From positions 25,008-89,007 of the forward strand of contig CAKQRW010000004.1 in assembly GCA_934271655.1 (NCBI GenBank): a DNA stretch of 64,000 nt, given 5' to 3'. Position 1 is the stretch's first letter, and each line of letters starts with the position of its first letter. This document shows positions 19,273 through 28,388 of this stretch, piece by piece. Below the pieces are notes generated by a model. The model ran no database searches and was not told the origin of the DNA. It saw nothing but the letters and a program-made list of their open reading frames with translations. Both the position numbers and the translations under genes were made by a program. Source of the DNA: an uncultured Bacteroidaceae bacterium. Lineage in GTDB: Bacteria; Bacteroidota; Bacteroidia; Bacteroidales; Bacteroidaceae.

Positions 19273-19972
19273 GAAAGACCATGGTGTTTACTTGGAAGGC
19301 GGAGAGATTGGCGACATACTCCTGCCTAAAAGATATGTGCCGGAAGGCACACGAGTGGGAGACATGGTGGATGTATTCCTCTATCTTGACCAGGAAGAGC
19401 GCCTTGTGGCCACTACAGAGCACCCTTTCATAGAGGTGGGACAGTTTGCCTATCTCGAATGCACATGGACTAACGAGTATGGAGCTTATCTCAACTGGGG
19501 GCTTATGAAGGACCTCTTCTGCCCGTTCAGAGAGCAGAAAGTGCGCATGCAGAGGGGCAAGAGATACCAGGTGTACTGCTACATAGACGACAAGACATAC
19601 CGCATAGTGTGCTCCAGCAAGATAGAGAAATTCCAGAAAGCCATCACAGAGAAGAAAGAGTCTGGCCATGACAGCAGGAACTACAGCAGCCAGGGCGGCG
19701 GACGATTCGAGGACCGTGGCACGCCTGCCGACCGCACTGTCATCATCGGCGACTTCTCCACACGTCTCTTCGAACAGCTCAAGCTGGCCGACAAGGGTTT
19801 CCTTCCCTACCACGACAAGACACCTGCCGAGGACATCTATGAGAAGTTTGGCGTGAGCAAGAAAGTGTTCAAGCAAGCCGTCGGCGACCTCTACAGGCAG
19901 GAGCTCATCCAGCTGAAGCCTGACGGCATAGAGCTGACAATAAAGGGCAAGACCACAGGGGCAGAGGAATGA
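19223..19972 (+). CDS. CvfB-like S1 RNA-binding protein
   Basis: A 249-residue protein with the CvfB layout: N-terminal S1-like OB folds (GDILLPKRYVPEG; ECTWTNEYGAYLNWG is split around residues 80-94), a further OB region to about residue 135, a variable linker, and a C-terminal winged helix (TPAEDIYEKFGVSKKVFKQAVG). CvfB in Staphylococcus binds RNA and affects virulence-factor expression; the role here is unknown. The start lies 50 nt inside lolD, and the stop overlaps an ATG of the following frame (ATGA). Confidence 0.85.
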   Translation: MNKLQLGKRNLLKVLREKDHGVYLEGGEIGDILLPKRYVPEGTRVGDMVDVFLYLDQEERLVATTEHPFIEVGQFAYLECTWTNEYGAYLNWGLMKDLFCPFREQKVRMQRGKRYQVYCYIDDKTYRIVCSSKIEKFQKAITEKKESGHDSRNYSSQGGGRFEDRGTPADRTVIIGDFSTRLFEQLKLADKGFLPYHDKTPAEDIYEKFGVSKKVFKQAVGDLYRQELIQLKPDGIELTIKGKTTGAEE

Positions 19973-20004
19973 GCAACATACAGGCTAACTACTTATCCAT
20001 TGAC

Positions 20005-21699
20005 ATGATGAGACGATTTATAGTATTCGCGCTGGCCACGGCAGCATTGGCCTCGGCAGCATTGGCGCAGCCTAAGTTCACTTCAAAAGTCAAGAAGAGC
20101 CTCGCCAGCATCAACGCTTATGACGCCAATGGCAACCTGATTCATCAAGGCACAGCATTCGCCATAAACAAAGACGGCACCTTCATCTCCAGCTACAAGA
20201 CTTTCAAAGACGCGTATAAGGCTGTGATGGCAGACAATTCTGGCAAGCAGCACAACGTGAGCTATATCCTTGGAGCCGACGATGCCTATTCTCTTGTAAA
20301 GTTCACGACAGACAGCAAAAGCGCCATACCGCTGAACATGGCCAACGGGGTGGAACCTGTCGGTGCGGCTCTTCACGTCATCGGCAAGGATGCCACAGAG
20401 TCGGCATCTGTAAGGGACACATCCATGATACAGGGCAAGTATGTCTACTACGGACTGAGCAAGAAAGTGAGCGAGACACTCATCGGCTCGCCCGTGCTCA
20501 ACGACAAGGGCATGCTCATAGGCATCCTGCATGCCAACATAGGAGAAAGGAGCTATGTGCTTGACGCACGCTTCAGCGAAACCCTAAAGATAGAGGCCAT
20601 ACCGTCAGCCTCTGCCTCTGTGGCGCTGAACAACATACACATGCCGTCAGCCCTGCCAGACAACCAGGAAGAGGCTCTTGTCTACCTGTATTTCAAGTCA
20701 AGAAGCGCCAGCAACAAAGAGTACCTGGACATAGTCAACAGGTTTGTCGAGACATTTCCGCAATGCGCTGAGGGATATCTGCGGCGCGCCACACTCCTTA
20801 TAGACATGAAGGAGTTTGACAGCGCAGACGCCGACATGCAGAGATACCTGTCGCTCGTCAGCGACAAAGCGGACGGACACTTCAAGGTGGCATCGCTTAT
20901 CTATGACAAGCTGCGCCTGATGCCTGTGCCTGCCTATGACAAATGGACATACGAAACCGCCATCAAGCATCTCGATGATGCAATAGGCATCAGCTCTGCC
21001 AAGGAAGACGACAGCCAGCGGAAATCTGTCCGTGAATACAACCTGCTCAAGGCGCAGATGCTCACGAGCGCGGGCGACTACGACAAGGCCATAGAGATGT
21101 TTGAGTCGCTCAACAAGGGCGTAGGCAAGAATCCTTCCATATACTATGCCATAAGCATGGCGCGCGAGAACAGAGGAGACTCCATAGCCGATGTCATAGA
21201 GCCCATTGACAGCGCGATAGCCATGTTTGCCACTCCATTGCCTGCCGACGCCGCTAAGTATGTCATGAGACACGGACAACTGAAGGCCAAGGCCGGCAGA
21301 TACAGAGAGGCTGTGCAGGACTACAACCAATACAGCTACCTGCTCAACCATAAGGTCAACGACTTCTTCTACTACGAGAGAGCCGTGGTGGAGGAAGAGG
21401 GAAGGATGTTTCAGCAAGCTCTGGACGACATCAACAAAGCTATAAGCATGGCTCCGCGTGTGGCCGACTATTATCTGGAAAAGGCCATCATACTTGTCAG
21501 CGTCAATATGGCAGACGAGTGCATCGAGGCATGCAACAAGGTGATAGAGCTGAATCCAGACGTGGCAGAAGCTTACCGCATCTTGGGATACTCCCAGTTT
21601 AAGAAAGGCGACAAGGAAGCTGGCAAGGCAAACCTTCAGAAAGCTATAGACATGAAGGACGAGGTGGCCAAGACCATTCTGGATACTCTGTGCAAGTGA
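20005..21699 (+). CDS. Trypsin-like pseudo-protease with TPR repeats
   Basis: Predicted exported protein of 564 residues. A signal peptide (MMRRFIVFALATAALASAALA) precedes a region with the trypsin-like beta-barrel pattern (GTAFAINKDGTFISSYKTF; residues about 35-205) and then several TPR-like helix pairs to the C-terminus. The catalytic positions look lost: histidine is absent where TNxH would be (SSYK), and the serine motif GNSGSP reads TLIGSP. It is therefore probably a binding module rather than an enzyme. ATG 19969 overlaps the cvfB stop and could be the coupled start; I chose 20005 for the signal peptide. Confidence 0.75.
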   Translation: MMRRFIVFALATAALASAALAQPKFTSKVKKSLASINAYDANGNLIHQGTAFAINKDGTFISSYKTFKDAYKAVMADNSGKQHNVSYILGADDAYSLVKFTTDSKSAIPLNMANGVEPVGAALHVIGKDATESASVRDTSMIQGKYVYYGLSKKVSETLIGSPVLNDKGMLIGILHANIGERSYVLDARFSETLKIEAIPSASASVALNNIHMPSALPDNQEEALVYLYFKSRSASNKEYLDIVNRFVETFPQCAEGYLRRATLLIDMKEFDSADADMQRYLSLVSDKADGHFKVASLIYDKLRLMPVPAYDKWTYETAIKHLDDAIGISSAKEDDSQRKSVREYNLLKAQMLTSAGDYDKAIEMFESLNKGVGKNPSIYYAISMARENRGDSIADVIEPIDSAIAMFATPLPADAAKYVMRHGQLKAKAGRYREAVQDYNQYSYLLNHKVNDFFYYERAVVEEEGRMFQQALDDINKAISMAPRVADYYLEKAIILVSVNMADECIEACNKVIELNPDVAEAYRILGYSQFKKGDKEAGKANLQKAIDMKDEVAKTILDTLCK

Positions 21700-21776
21700 G
21701 ACTCTCCGCAGCCGGAACAACTGCCACGGACTTAAGGATTCAGAAGAAAAACACATGTTCTATTTCTATACGCACA

Positions 21777-21822
21777 AATAAAGGGGCGTGTCATACAAAT
21801 ATGACACGCCCCTTTATTCTTC
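21777..21822. terminator. Bidirectional terminator, TPR gene/nhaD
   Basis: Perfect 19-bp arms (21777-21795 and 21800-21818) with a 4-nt loop CAAA, GC-rich core GGGGCGTGTCA, and A/T ends on both sides (AATAAA..TTTATT). Classic intrinsic shape for both strands. Confidence 0.92.
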
Positions 21823-21851
21823 TTCATGGCCCGAAGGCCACAACTGTTTCA

Positions 21852-23189
21852 TCATGCTATGGCTTTTACTATCCAATAGGATACGATACCAGCCAGATAG
21901 CCCGCAAAAGCGAGCCACGAGATGCGGCGCAGATACCAGGCAAAGGTCATGCGCTCCAGTCCCATCACGATGACACCTGCAGCAGAACCCACTACGAGAA
22001 GGCTTCCGCCTGTGCCCGCGCAGTATGCAAGAAGATTCCAGAAGTCGCCATCCTGCACGAAGTTCTGTAAATCGCCCACAGCTGTGGCTGGCTCAATGTT
22101 ATACATGCCCATGGCACTTGCCACGAGAGGCACATTGTCAACGACTGACGAGAGAACACCTATGATGCCGTTCACCACATAGACATCACCATGGAAGGTC
22201 TTGTCGAGCCAGTCGCCGAAGAGTGTCAACGCGCCAGTCTGTCCCAATGCTCCCACTGCCAGAAGTATGCCAAGAAAGAAGAGGATGGTGGTCATGTCTA
22301 TCTTGTGGAGGATGCTTGACACATGCACCTTCTTGTCTGTCTTTGCTATCTTATGGCGACGGTGCAGCGCCACCTCCGTGAATATCCACAATACGCTAAG
22401 CAAAGCCAATATGCCAACAAATGGAGGCAGGCCTGTCACTGTGTGGAAAACAGGCACGAGCACCAGTCCGCCCACGCCAAGAGCGAAGATGCACATCCTG
22501 ATGCGGCGGGAGAACACAAACTGGTCTGACTGCGACATCGCTATGCGCTCCTCAGCGCTTTTTGGTGCCTCAGGAGCTATGGCTGCTCCCTTCAGCTGGA
22601 AGGATACTATGATTGCAGGAACAAGCACGCTAACCACCGATGGGATGATTATGCTGTCTATGATGCCTGTGGCCGACACACATCCCTTTATCCAAAGCAT
22701 GATGGTAGTGACATCACCTATAGGCGAGAATGCGCCGCCGGCATTGGCTGCCAGCACAACGACACCTGCAAGCATCAGCCTCTGCTCTCTGTCGCCTATG
22801 AGCTTGCGGAGTATCATGACCATGACAATGGTTGTGGTCATGTTGTCGAGCACGGCCGAGAGGACAAATGTAACTGCCACTATTTCCCACAGCAAGACCT
22901 TGAGGTTCTTTGTGTGCAGATAGCGTGACACGAAATTGAATCCGCCATTGGTGTCGACTACCTCTACTATTGCCATGGCTCCCATCAGGAAGAGGATGGT
23001 CTCACATGTTTCCCCCACGTATGGGAGGAACACCTCCTCTGCGGAGATGCCCGGATTGGCCATCACATACAGAGTCCAGCATGCCACTGCCATGAACAGG
23101 GCAATGGCAGCCTTGTTCACTTTAATCAGATTCTCAAGCACTATGAACACATAGCCCACCACAAATGTGGCGATAATTGAATTCATCAT
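21852..23189 (-). CDS. nhaD: NhaD family sodium:proton antiporter
   Basis: Inner-membrane Na+/H+ exchanger of the NhaD/arsenite-permease superfamily (445 residues from MMNSIIATF). About twelve hydrophobic segments are visible, with family motifs VLDNMTTTIVMVMILR, NAGGAFSPIGDVTTIMLW and the C-terminal DNVPLVASAMGMY. The longer frame from 23264 adds a charged leader with no support. It is convergent with the TPR gene and shares its terminator. No obvious -7 box. Confidence 0.92.
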   Translation of the reverse strand: MMNSIIATFVVGYVFIVLENLIKVNKAAIALFMAVACWTLYVMANPGISAEEVFLPYVGETCETILFLMGAMAIVEVVDTNGGFNFVSRYLHTKNLKVLLWEIVAVTFVLSAVLDNMTTTIVMVMILRKLIGDREQRLMLAGVVVLAANAGGAFSPIGDVTTIMLWIKGCVSATGIIDSIIIPSVVSVLVPAIIVSFQLKGAAIAPEAPKSAEERIAMSQSDQFVFSRRIRMCIFALGVGGLVLVPVFHTVTGLPPFVGILALLSVLWIFTEVALHRRHKIAKTDKKVHVSSILHKIDMTTILFFLGILLAVGALGQTGALTLFGDWLDKTFHGDVYVVNGIIGVLSSVVDNVPLVASAMGMYNIEPATAVGDLQNFVQDGDFWNLLAYCAGTGGSLLVVGSAAGVIVMGLERMTFAWYLRRISWLAFAGYLAGIVSYWIVKAIA

Positions 23190-23379
23190 AAAACTAATAC
23201 TTATTAAAATTTTTACCTTAACTATTTTATCTGTTTTTATCTCTCTTTTCTTGTTTCTTGCCAATTATTCATTTGCCGCTTATTCTTTTGCCGTCACTCT
23301 CGCTCCACAATACTTTCCCGCGACACGAGCCATAGAGCATCTCTCTTTGCTTCAGCAAATTATTCTTGGCCTGCAAGAC

Positions 23380-23568
23380 TCATTCCTTTCCAGGCATCAC
23401 CACTACATATCCCATGAATATGCTCACGGAGCCAAGCACTATCAACGCATGGCGCACCATGTAGTGCTGGTCAAGGTTGATGAGAAACGGCAGCTGCATC
23501 AGCAAGGTGCCGAGCAGGAAAAGCACAAGTCCTAACACTACCTTATGCTTATGTGTCATCTTTTTCAT
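23380..23568 (-). CDS. Small two-helix membrane protein
   Basis: A 62-residue frame with a basic N-terminus (MKKMTHKHK) followed by two hydrophobic helices (VVLGLVLFLLGTLLMQLPFL and a second from ALIVLGSVSIFMGYVVVM), ending PGKE. The start is preceded by a purine-rich AGAAGAGAGATAA, a credible ribosome site. I do not recognise a family. It lies upstream of nhaD on the same strand and might be co-transcribed with it. Confidence 0.6.
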   Translation of the reverse strand: MKKMTHKHKVVLGLVLFLLGTLLMQLPFLINLDQHYMVRHALIVLGSVSIFMGYVVVMPGKE

Positions 23569-23640
23569 TTATCTCTCTTCTTTTTCATTATACAAAACTC
23601 ATGCCATTTGCCCTACATGTGCCGCATACCAACAATATAT

Positions 23641-23684
23641 ATGTATTGCACAGCAACGGTATATGTATTGCACAGCAACGGTCT
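23641..23684. repeat. 22-bp direct duplication
   Basis: Two near-identical 22-bp copies starting at 23641 and 23663, each beginning ATGTATTGCACAGCAACGG. The surrounding 23569-23825 gap holds no gene I can support. Confidence 0.85.
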
Positions 23685-23825
23685 TTGGCAATGGCAATGA
23701 CAATAAGCCAAACATCTTTCGGACGCTTGGCAAAGGATATGCATCAGCAGGTGCCTATGATTATTTTACGGAATGACATTGTCTTGTCACCGCAAAGCAT
23801 CTGCCCGAAATGAAAAAGGTCAAGT

Positions 23826-24269
23826 CTAACGTATGATATGCCTCAACACATATATATAATATACGCGCGAGGCCAATGAATAGACTGGCGAAGTGGTGCA
23901 TGGCATAAATCCTCCGCCAGACGATGGATGGATGAGTGAACGGACACGGCCGCAAGCCAAATGAAGCATGACGCCTTGCTGCAGCAAGGCCCTCACTCTC
24001 CTGCTTGTGGCATCGTCGGCATTGCTGCTCGGCTGAGACTCTTCTGCAGCAAACTGGCATGGACTGGGAATGTCACCTTCCTTGTTTTCTATTCCATGCC
24101 CTACCTCTCTGAAGCACGCCGCCTCTCCTTCACTATAGTCGCTTTGACAGACACACTCATGCATGGCAAGGCCCTCGAAAGCCTCAGCTTCCGAAAGAGC
24201 GTCTTTCTCGCATGTCAGCACAAGCATCGCTGACATCATGGCGAGCAGTATGTGGGCCAGATACTTCAT
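23826..24269 (-). CDS. Possible small lipoprotein
   Basis: A 147-residue frame with a convincing lipoprotein start: MKYLAHILLAMMSAMLVLTC, lipobox LVLTC with Cys20, then an acidic stretch (EKDALSEAEAFEG). An AGGAT-like site precedes the start. The C-terminal half has no recognisable pattern and reads like non-coding sequence, so the gene may be decayed or the true protein shorter. Family unknown. Confidence 0.4.
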   Translation of the reverse strand: MKYLAHILLAMMSAMLVLTCEKDALSEAEAFEGLAMHECVCQSDYSEGEAACFREVGHGIENKEGDIPSPCQFAAEESQPSSNADDATSRRVRALLQQGVMLHLACGRVRSLIHPSSGGGFMPCTTSPVYSLASRVYYIYVLRHIIR

Positions 24270-24433
24270 AAGTGTTATCCTGTCTATACTTTTTAAATGT
24301 TTTTTTTCTCAAATGATAGAATACTCCACGCGCTATTCATCCGAGCCATAAGGCCGCAGGAAGATGACACAGGAAGTGGGTTGCCATTGGATAGCAACAG
24401 AGGACTGCGTACCTTACGTCGCAGTCGTGATGG

Positions 24434-25222
24434 CTACAGCTCCACATTCACCTCCACGGGGCAATGATCGCTGCCCATTATCTCGGTGTGTATGGCTGCC
24501 GAACGCAACTGTGGCACCAGTCTCTCTGAGCAGAGCCAGTAGTCGATGCGCCAGCCTGCATTCTTCTCTCTCGCCTTGAAACGGTAAGACCACCAGGAAT
24601 ATATATCTGCCCTGTCGGGGTAGAAATGGCGGAACGTGTCCACAAAGCCGGCATCAAGCAGACTGGTGAACTGCTCGCGCTCCTCATCGGTAAAACCAGC
24701 GTTCTTGCGGTTTGTCTTGGGATTCTTGAGGTCTATCTCCTTGTGCGCCACATTCATGTCGCCACACACCAAGACAGGCTTGGAGGCATCAAGGTTTCTC
24801 AAGAACTTGCGGAAAGCTTCGTCCCATACCATACGCTGGCTGAGACGTTTCAGACCGTCTTGCGAATTGGGCGTGTAGACCGTCACTACATAGAATCCGT
24901 CATATTCAAGGGTGATGACTCGACCCTCGGTGTTCATGGCCGTCCACTCTCCATCAGGCATCGATTCCACTATGTCCGACGGCAATCCGTACGACACAGA
25001 CAGCGGCTCCTGCTTGGCAAAGATGGCTGTGCCAGAGTAGCCCTTCTTCTCTGCATACGACCAATAGGCATGATAGCCCTCCATTGCCAGGTCTAGCTGT
25101 CCAGCCTGCATCTTTGTCTCCTGAAGGCAAAAGAAATCAGCATCGAGCGAGGCGAAGGTCTCTGCGAATCCCTTGCCGCATACTGCTCGCAGGCCATTGA
25201 CATTCCATGAGATGAATTTCAT
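24434..25222 (-). CDS. xth: Exodeoxyribonuclease III / AP endonuclease
   Basis: Cleaves DNA 5' to abasic sites and trims 3' ends in base-excision repair. The 262-residue protein shows the EEP-fold motifs in order: MKFISWNVNGLR at the start, LQETKM, GDMNVAHKEIDLKNPK, and the catalytic GSDHCPVEV near the end. I use MKFISWNV as the start; ATG 25255 would add eleven residues not seen in the family. Confidence 0.95.
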   Translation of the reverse strand: MKFISWNVNGLRAVCGKGFAETFASLDADFFCLQETKMQAGQLDLAMEGYHAYWSYAEKKGYSGTAIFAKQEPLSVSYGLPSDIVESMPDGEWTAMNTEGRVITLEYDGFYVVTVYTPNSQDGLKRLSQRMVWDEAFRKFLRNLDASKPVLVCGDMNVAHKEIDLKNPKTNRKNAGFTDEEREQFTSLLDAGFVDTFRHFYPDRADIYSWWSYRFKAREKNAGWRIDYWLCSERLVPQLRSAAIHTEIMGSDHCPVEVNVEL

Positions 25223-25393
25223 AATGCGTGACGCTTGAAAAAGCGGGAGGGGCATACGGCTGTTAGCCGCATGCGCCCTACCCTATAAAGATACAAATAA
25301 ATAGTTCACATGTCATTGAGCCTGGCCACACTAACTGGCGCTGCATGACTGGCTCTATACTGTTACTGCCCTTATCACAGGTTCGCCTGCAAG

Positions 25394-26893
25394 TTACTGG
25401 GCATACTTGGAAAGGTCCACCTTGCGCATGTCACCCTCCTTGAGGAATGTGTCATGGAAAGCGTGGGTAGCAGCCATATTGTGCCATGACTGTCCCTTCT
25501 GAGAAATCTTGAGGTAGTCCCAGAGCAACTGCTTGTAGTCAGGATGCGCGCAGTTCTCTATGATGGCCTCAGCACGCTGTATCGGGCTCTTTCCACGAAG
25601 GTCGGCCACTCCCTGCTCTGTCACTATGACATTGACATCATGCTCTGTATGATCCACATGGCTGCAGAATGGCACGATGGCTGAGATGGAGCCGCCCTTG
25701 GCCACAGACGAGCATGTGAAGATAGAAAGGAAGGCGTTGCGCTCGAAGTCTCCCGAGCCGCCTATGCCGTTCATCATCTTTGTGCCGCATATCTGTGTGG
25801 AGTTGGCATGTCCGTACAGGTCTACCTCGATGGCTGTGTTGATGGCTATAAGTCCAAGGCGGCGGATGACCTCCGCATTGTTGGATATCTCTGACTGGCG
25901 GAGCACAAGCTTATCCTTGAAGAACTCCATGTTGTCGTAGATGCTCTGAAGCTTGTCGTTTGTGACTGTGAGCGAGCATGTGGAGGCGCACTTGACGCGC
26001 TCCTGGAACATGAGGTCAACGATGGCGTTCTGGAGCACCTCCGTATATATCTCCATGGCAGGCATGTCTGGGTTGCTGCCGAGAGCGAAGAGGATGGCAT
26101 TGGCTGTTGTGCCCACACCGCTCTGGAATGGCAGGAAGCCTGGAGGAATGATGCCGCGCTTTTTCTCGTTCATGAGGAAATTAGCTACATTCTCACCTAT
26201 CTTGTCTGTTATAGGGTCTGCATCCTTGAATGAGCGCGCCTCGTCAGGTATGTTGCATTCGACCACACCCACAATCTTCTTCGGGTCTATCTGGAGGTAA
26301 GTTGTTCCGATGCGGTCTGTCACCTTCTCTATCATGATGGGCTTGCGCATAGGAGGGTCGAGCGGCTCATACACATCATGTATGCCTATAGACTTGGGAG
26401 AATGGAAGGCGTTGAGCTCAATGATGACTCCCTTCTTCGCCAGTCTGGCTATTGTTGGCGCAATGCCTCCTGCTGCCGTGAGGTAGACCTTGCCGTCGTC
26501 CTCAATGGCGCATACCTCAATGATGGCCCAGTCTACTTCTCCGAGGAATCCGTAGCGCAAGTCTTGCGCCATCATGCCAAGGTGTATGTCGTTGTAAGCT
26601 ATCTCGCCAGCATTGACATGCTTGCGGAAAGTGGCGTTGGTGGTGTAAGGAGCGCGGTAGCGTATAGCGTGCTCATCAGAGAGCACACCGTCACATGACT
26701 GTCCTGTTGACGCGCCTGTGAAAACACCTATCTGGTAAGGTCTTCCAGCCTCATGCTCTGCATGGGCGACTTTTGCGATTTCGGCAGTGACTGCCTTCGG
26801 AGTGCCTGCTGGAGTGAATCCAGACAGACCTATGTTGTCTCCGTTCTTAATCATTGCTGCAGCCTCGGCTGCTGTGATTCTTGTGAATGCCAT
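25394..26893 (-). CDS. Succinate/acetate CoA-transferase (acetyl-CoA hydrolase family)
   Basis: A 499-residue class I CoA-transferase. The catalytic glutamate is Glu356 in IEVDLYGHANST, which forms the CoA thioester; glycine-rich motifs GVGTTANAI and NGIGGSGDFERNA are also present. In anaerobic Bacteroidetes such enzymes move CoA from succinyl-CoA or acetyl-CoA and help make acetate or succinate. Exact acyl pair is inference. It has a strong -33/-7 promoter about 125 nt upstream. Confidence 0.88.
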   Translation of the reverse strand: MAFTRITAAEAAAMIKNGDNIGLSGFTPAGTPKAVTAEIAKVAHAEHEAGRPYQIGVFTGASTGQSCDGVLSDEHAIRYRAPYTTNATFRKHVNAGEIAYNDIHLGMMAQDLRYGFLGEVDWAIIEVCAIEDDGKVYLTAAGGIAPTIARLAKKGVIIELNAFHSPKSIGIHDVYEPLDPPMRKPIMIEKVTDRIGTTYLQIDPKKIVGVVECNIPDEARSFKDADPITDKIGENVANFLMNEKKRGIIPPGFLPFQSGVGTTANAILFALGSNPDMPAMEIYTEVLQNAIVDLMFQERVKCASTCSLTVTNDKLQSIYDNMEFFKDKLVLRQSEISNNAEVIRRLGLIAINTAIEVDLYGHANSTQICGTKMMNGIGGSGDFERNAFLSIFTCSSVAKGGSISAIVPFCSHVDHTEHDVNVIVTEQGVADLRGKSPIQRAEAIIENCAHPDYKQLLWDYLKISQKGQSWHNMAATHAFHDTFLKEGDMRKVDLSKYAQ

Positions 26894-27026
26894 ATTGGTT
26901 GTATTTTAAACTTTGTGCATTGATGTGCTATGTAAGAGTTAGCCAAGCAACAGGCATCTTCCCGAACGCCTCTTGATATGACGGGGAACATGGCTTTATA
27001 CTTTTCCACATTATTATTTAAGCGCC

Positions 27027-27035
27027 ACAAAATTA
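27027..27035 (-). promoter_or_regulatory. CoA-transferase promoter, -7 TAATTTTGT
   Basis: TAnnTTTG match on the minus strand, with a -33 TTTG-like element about 19 bp further upstream (near 27054). Good two-part consensus. Confidence 0.75.
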
Positions 27036-27117
27036 CCATAATAAATTTTAATGACAAAAAAAGAAGCACAAAAACATTCGTCCTGTGCTCCTTTTATGCT
27101 TCTTGCGTGCCTATTCG

Positions 27118-28146
27118 CTACTTCACAGCGTCAAAATCATCCTCCAGTTCCTTCTTGTCAGATGGTTCGTAGATGACCTTGTTTGCGCCGCTGGTTATCT
27201 TGACATACTCGGGATGTTCCTTTGCGAAATTATCCACATAGCGCTGGCGCTTCTGGTCGTACAGCTCGCTCACAGCTATGAGTATTCCTGTCTCCTCCAC
27301 ATCACCGAAGCCATAGTTGATGGCTGTGCCGAACATCTTCATCGTTGGGGAGAGGCCCATGTATGCGTTGACAAGTGGCGGTATATTGTACCCGAGGGCT
27401 CTCACCTCATGGTTGAGTATCTTGTAGTCGGCCTTGAACTCGTCCTCACAGAATATTTTCTCAAACTCCTTAGGGTCATGCTCCAGCTCAAGCGGCTTGG
27501 TAGGTATGACAAGTCCTTCCTTGTCACCGAAATGCTTGCGCAGGAAATAGAGTATCATGTCGCGTCCGCGCCGGTTATAACTTGGGTACATGGTCATCTT
27601 GCCAAAGAAATACTTGCAGTCGGGCATGATGACAGCCAATGCTCCGAGTCCGTCCCACAGGTTGTCGAGGGCAAAGATGGACTTGTTGTCAGAGCGTGTT
27701 GACTGATACTCCAGCGTGACAAACGAGCGTCCCAGCTCTATGGTATAAGGCATATACTCCTTGATGAACTTGTCTGAGAAATGGAACATGTGGCTTGTGG
27801 CGAGAATGGGCTGCCCTTTCTCGTCAAGCTTGATGTCAGGACCGAGGATATACCTGTATCCTCCGATTATCTCATCAGCCTCCGGGTTCCACACGATGAG
27901 CTGCTTATATGGATTGTCCATAGTGTCAAACTCATCCAGGTCGCAGTCGAGCCCTGTGCCTCCTCCTGCCGCACGGAAAGCTATCTCTCGGAGCCTTCCT
28001 ATCTCGCGCACTACATTGGGCGAGTCCTGCCATGTCACGACATATACCTCATTGTTGCTCTTGCTCGTCATGCGCAAGCGCTTGTCGTCAGTCAATTCTG
28101 CTTTCAGCACCTCCTTGGGGATAGGCGCTATTATTTCTGCTTCCAT
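27118..28146 (-). CDS. glsB: GNAT/hemolysin-like N-acyltransferase, GlsB-like
   Basis: A 342-residue acyltransferase of the OlsB/hemolysin group. The segment REIGRLREIAFRAAGGGTGLDCDLDEFD (about residues 55-82) is the hallmark. In Bacteroides thetaiotaomicron the paired genes glsB and glsA make N-acylglycine (glycine) lipids, GlsB adding the amide-linked 3-hydroxy fatty acid. The adjacent PlsC-type gene upstream supports the same pathway; an ornithine-lipid role is the alternative. I start at MEAEIIAP, where family similarity begins; longer frames run toward the repeat array. Confidence 0.8.
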   Translation of the reverse strand: MEAEIIAPIPKEVLKAELTDDKRLRMTSKSNNEVYVVTWQDSPNVVREIGRLREIAFRAAGGGTGLDCDLDEFDTMDNPYKQLIVWNPEADEIIGGYRYILGPDIKLDEKGQPILATSHMFHFSDKFIKEYMPYTIELGRSFVTLEYQSTRSDNKSIFALDNLWDGLGALAVIMPDCKYFFGKMTMYPSYNRRGRDMILYFLRKHFGDKEGLVIPTKPLELEHDPKEFEKIFCEDEFKADYKILNHEVRALGYNIPPLVNAYMGLSPTMKMFGTAINYGFGDVEETGILIAVSELYDQKRQRYVDNFAKEHPEYVKITSGANKVIYEPSDKKELEDDFDAVK

Positions 28147-28273
28147 ATTTATAGTTAGTGAAATATCTTTCTTTTTTGTCTTTGCTACGGAATGACCTTC
28201 CATCAAATAAACATATTCGCTGATTGGACATGCCCTTCTGTCGGAGAAATCCGTTTTCATCGCTACATTTGTC

Positions 28274-28388
28274 CCTCACCGGTTCCGTCCATTTCTCCTC
28301 ACTGGCTCTGTCCATTCCTCCTCACTGGCTCAGTCTACTTCTCCTCACAGGCTCAGTTCGCTTCTCCCGTCAGCCCTCCAGTTCATAC
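28274..28388. repeat. 23-bp tandem array between glsA and glsB
   Basis: Copies start at 28274, 28297, 28320, 28343 and about 28366, period 23, each beginning CCTCAC(T/C)GG on the plus strand. The fifth, degenerate copy runs into the glsA stop codon. The array fills most of the gap between the two genes. Confidence 0.8.

Noticed and set aside
27085..27702. 205-residue frame antisense to glsB
   Set aside because: It lies wholly opposite a well-supported gene and has no motif of its own; the same holds for many long antisense frames in this GC-balanced DNA.
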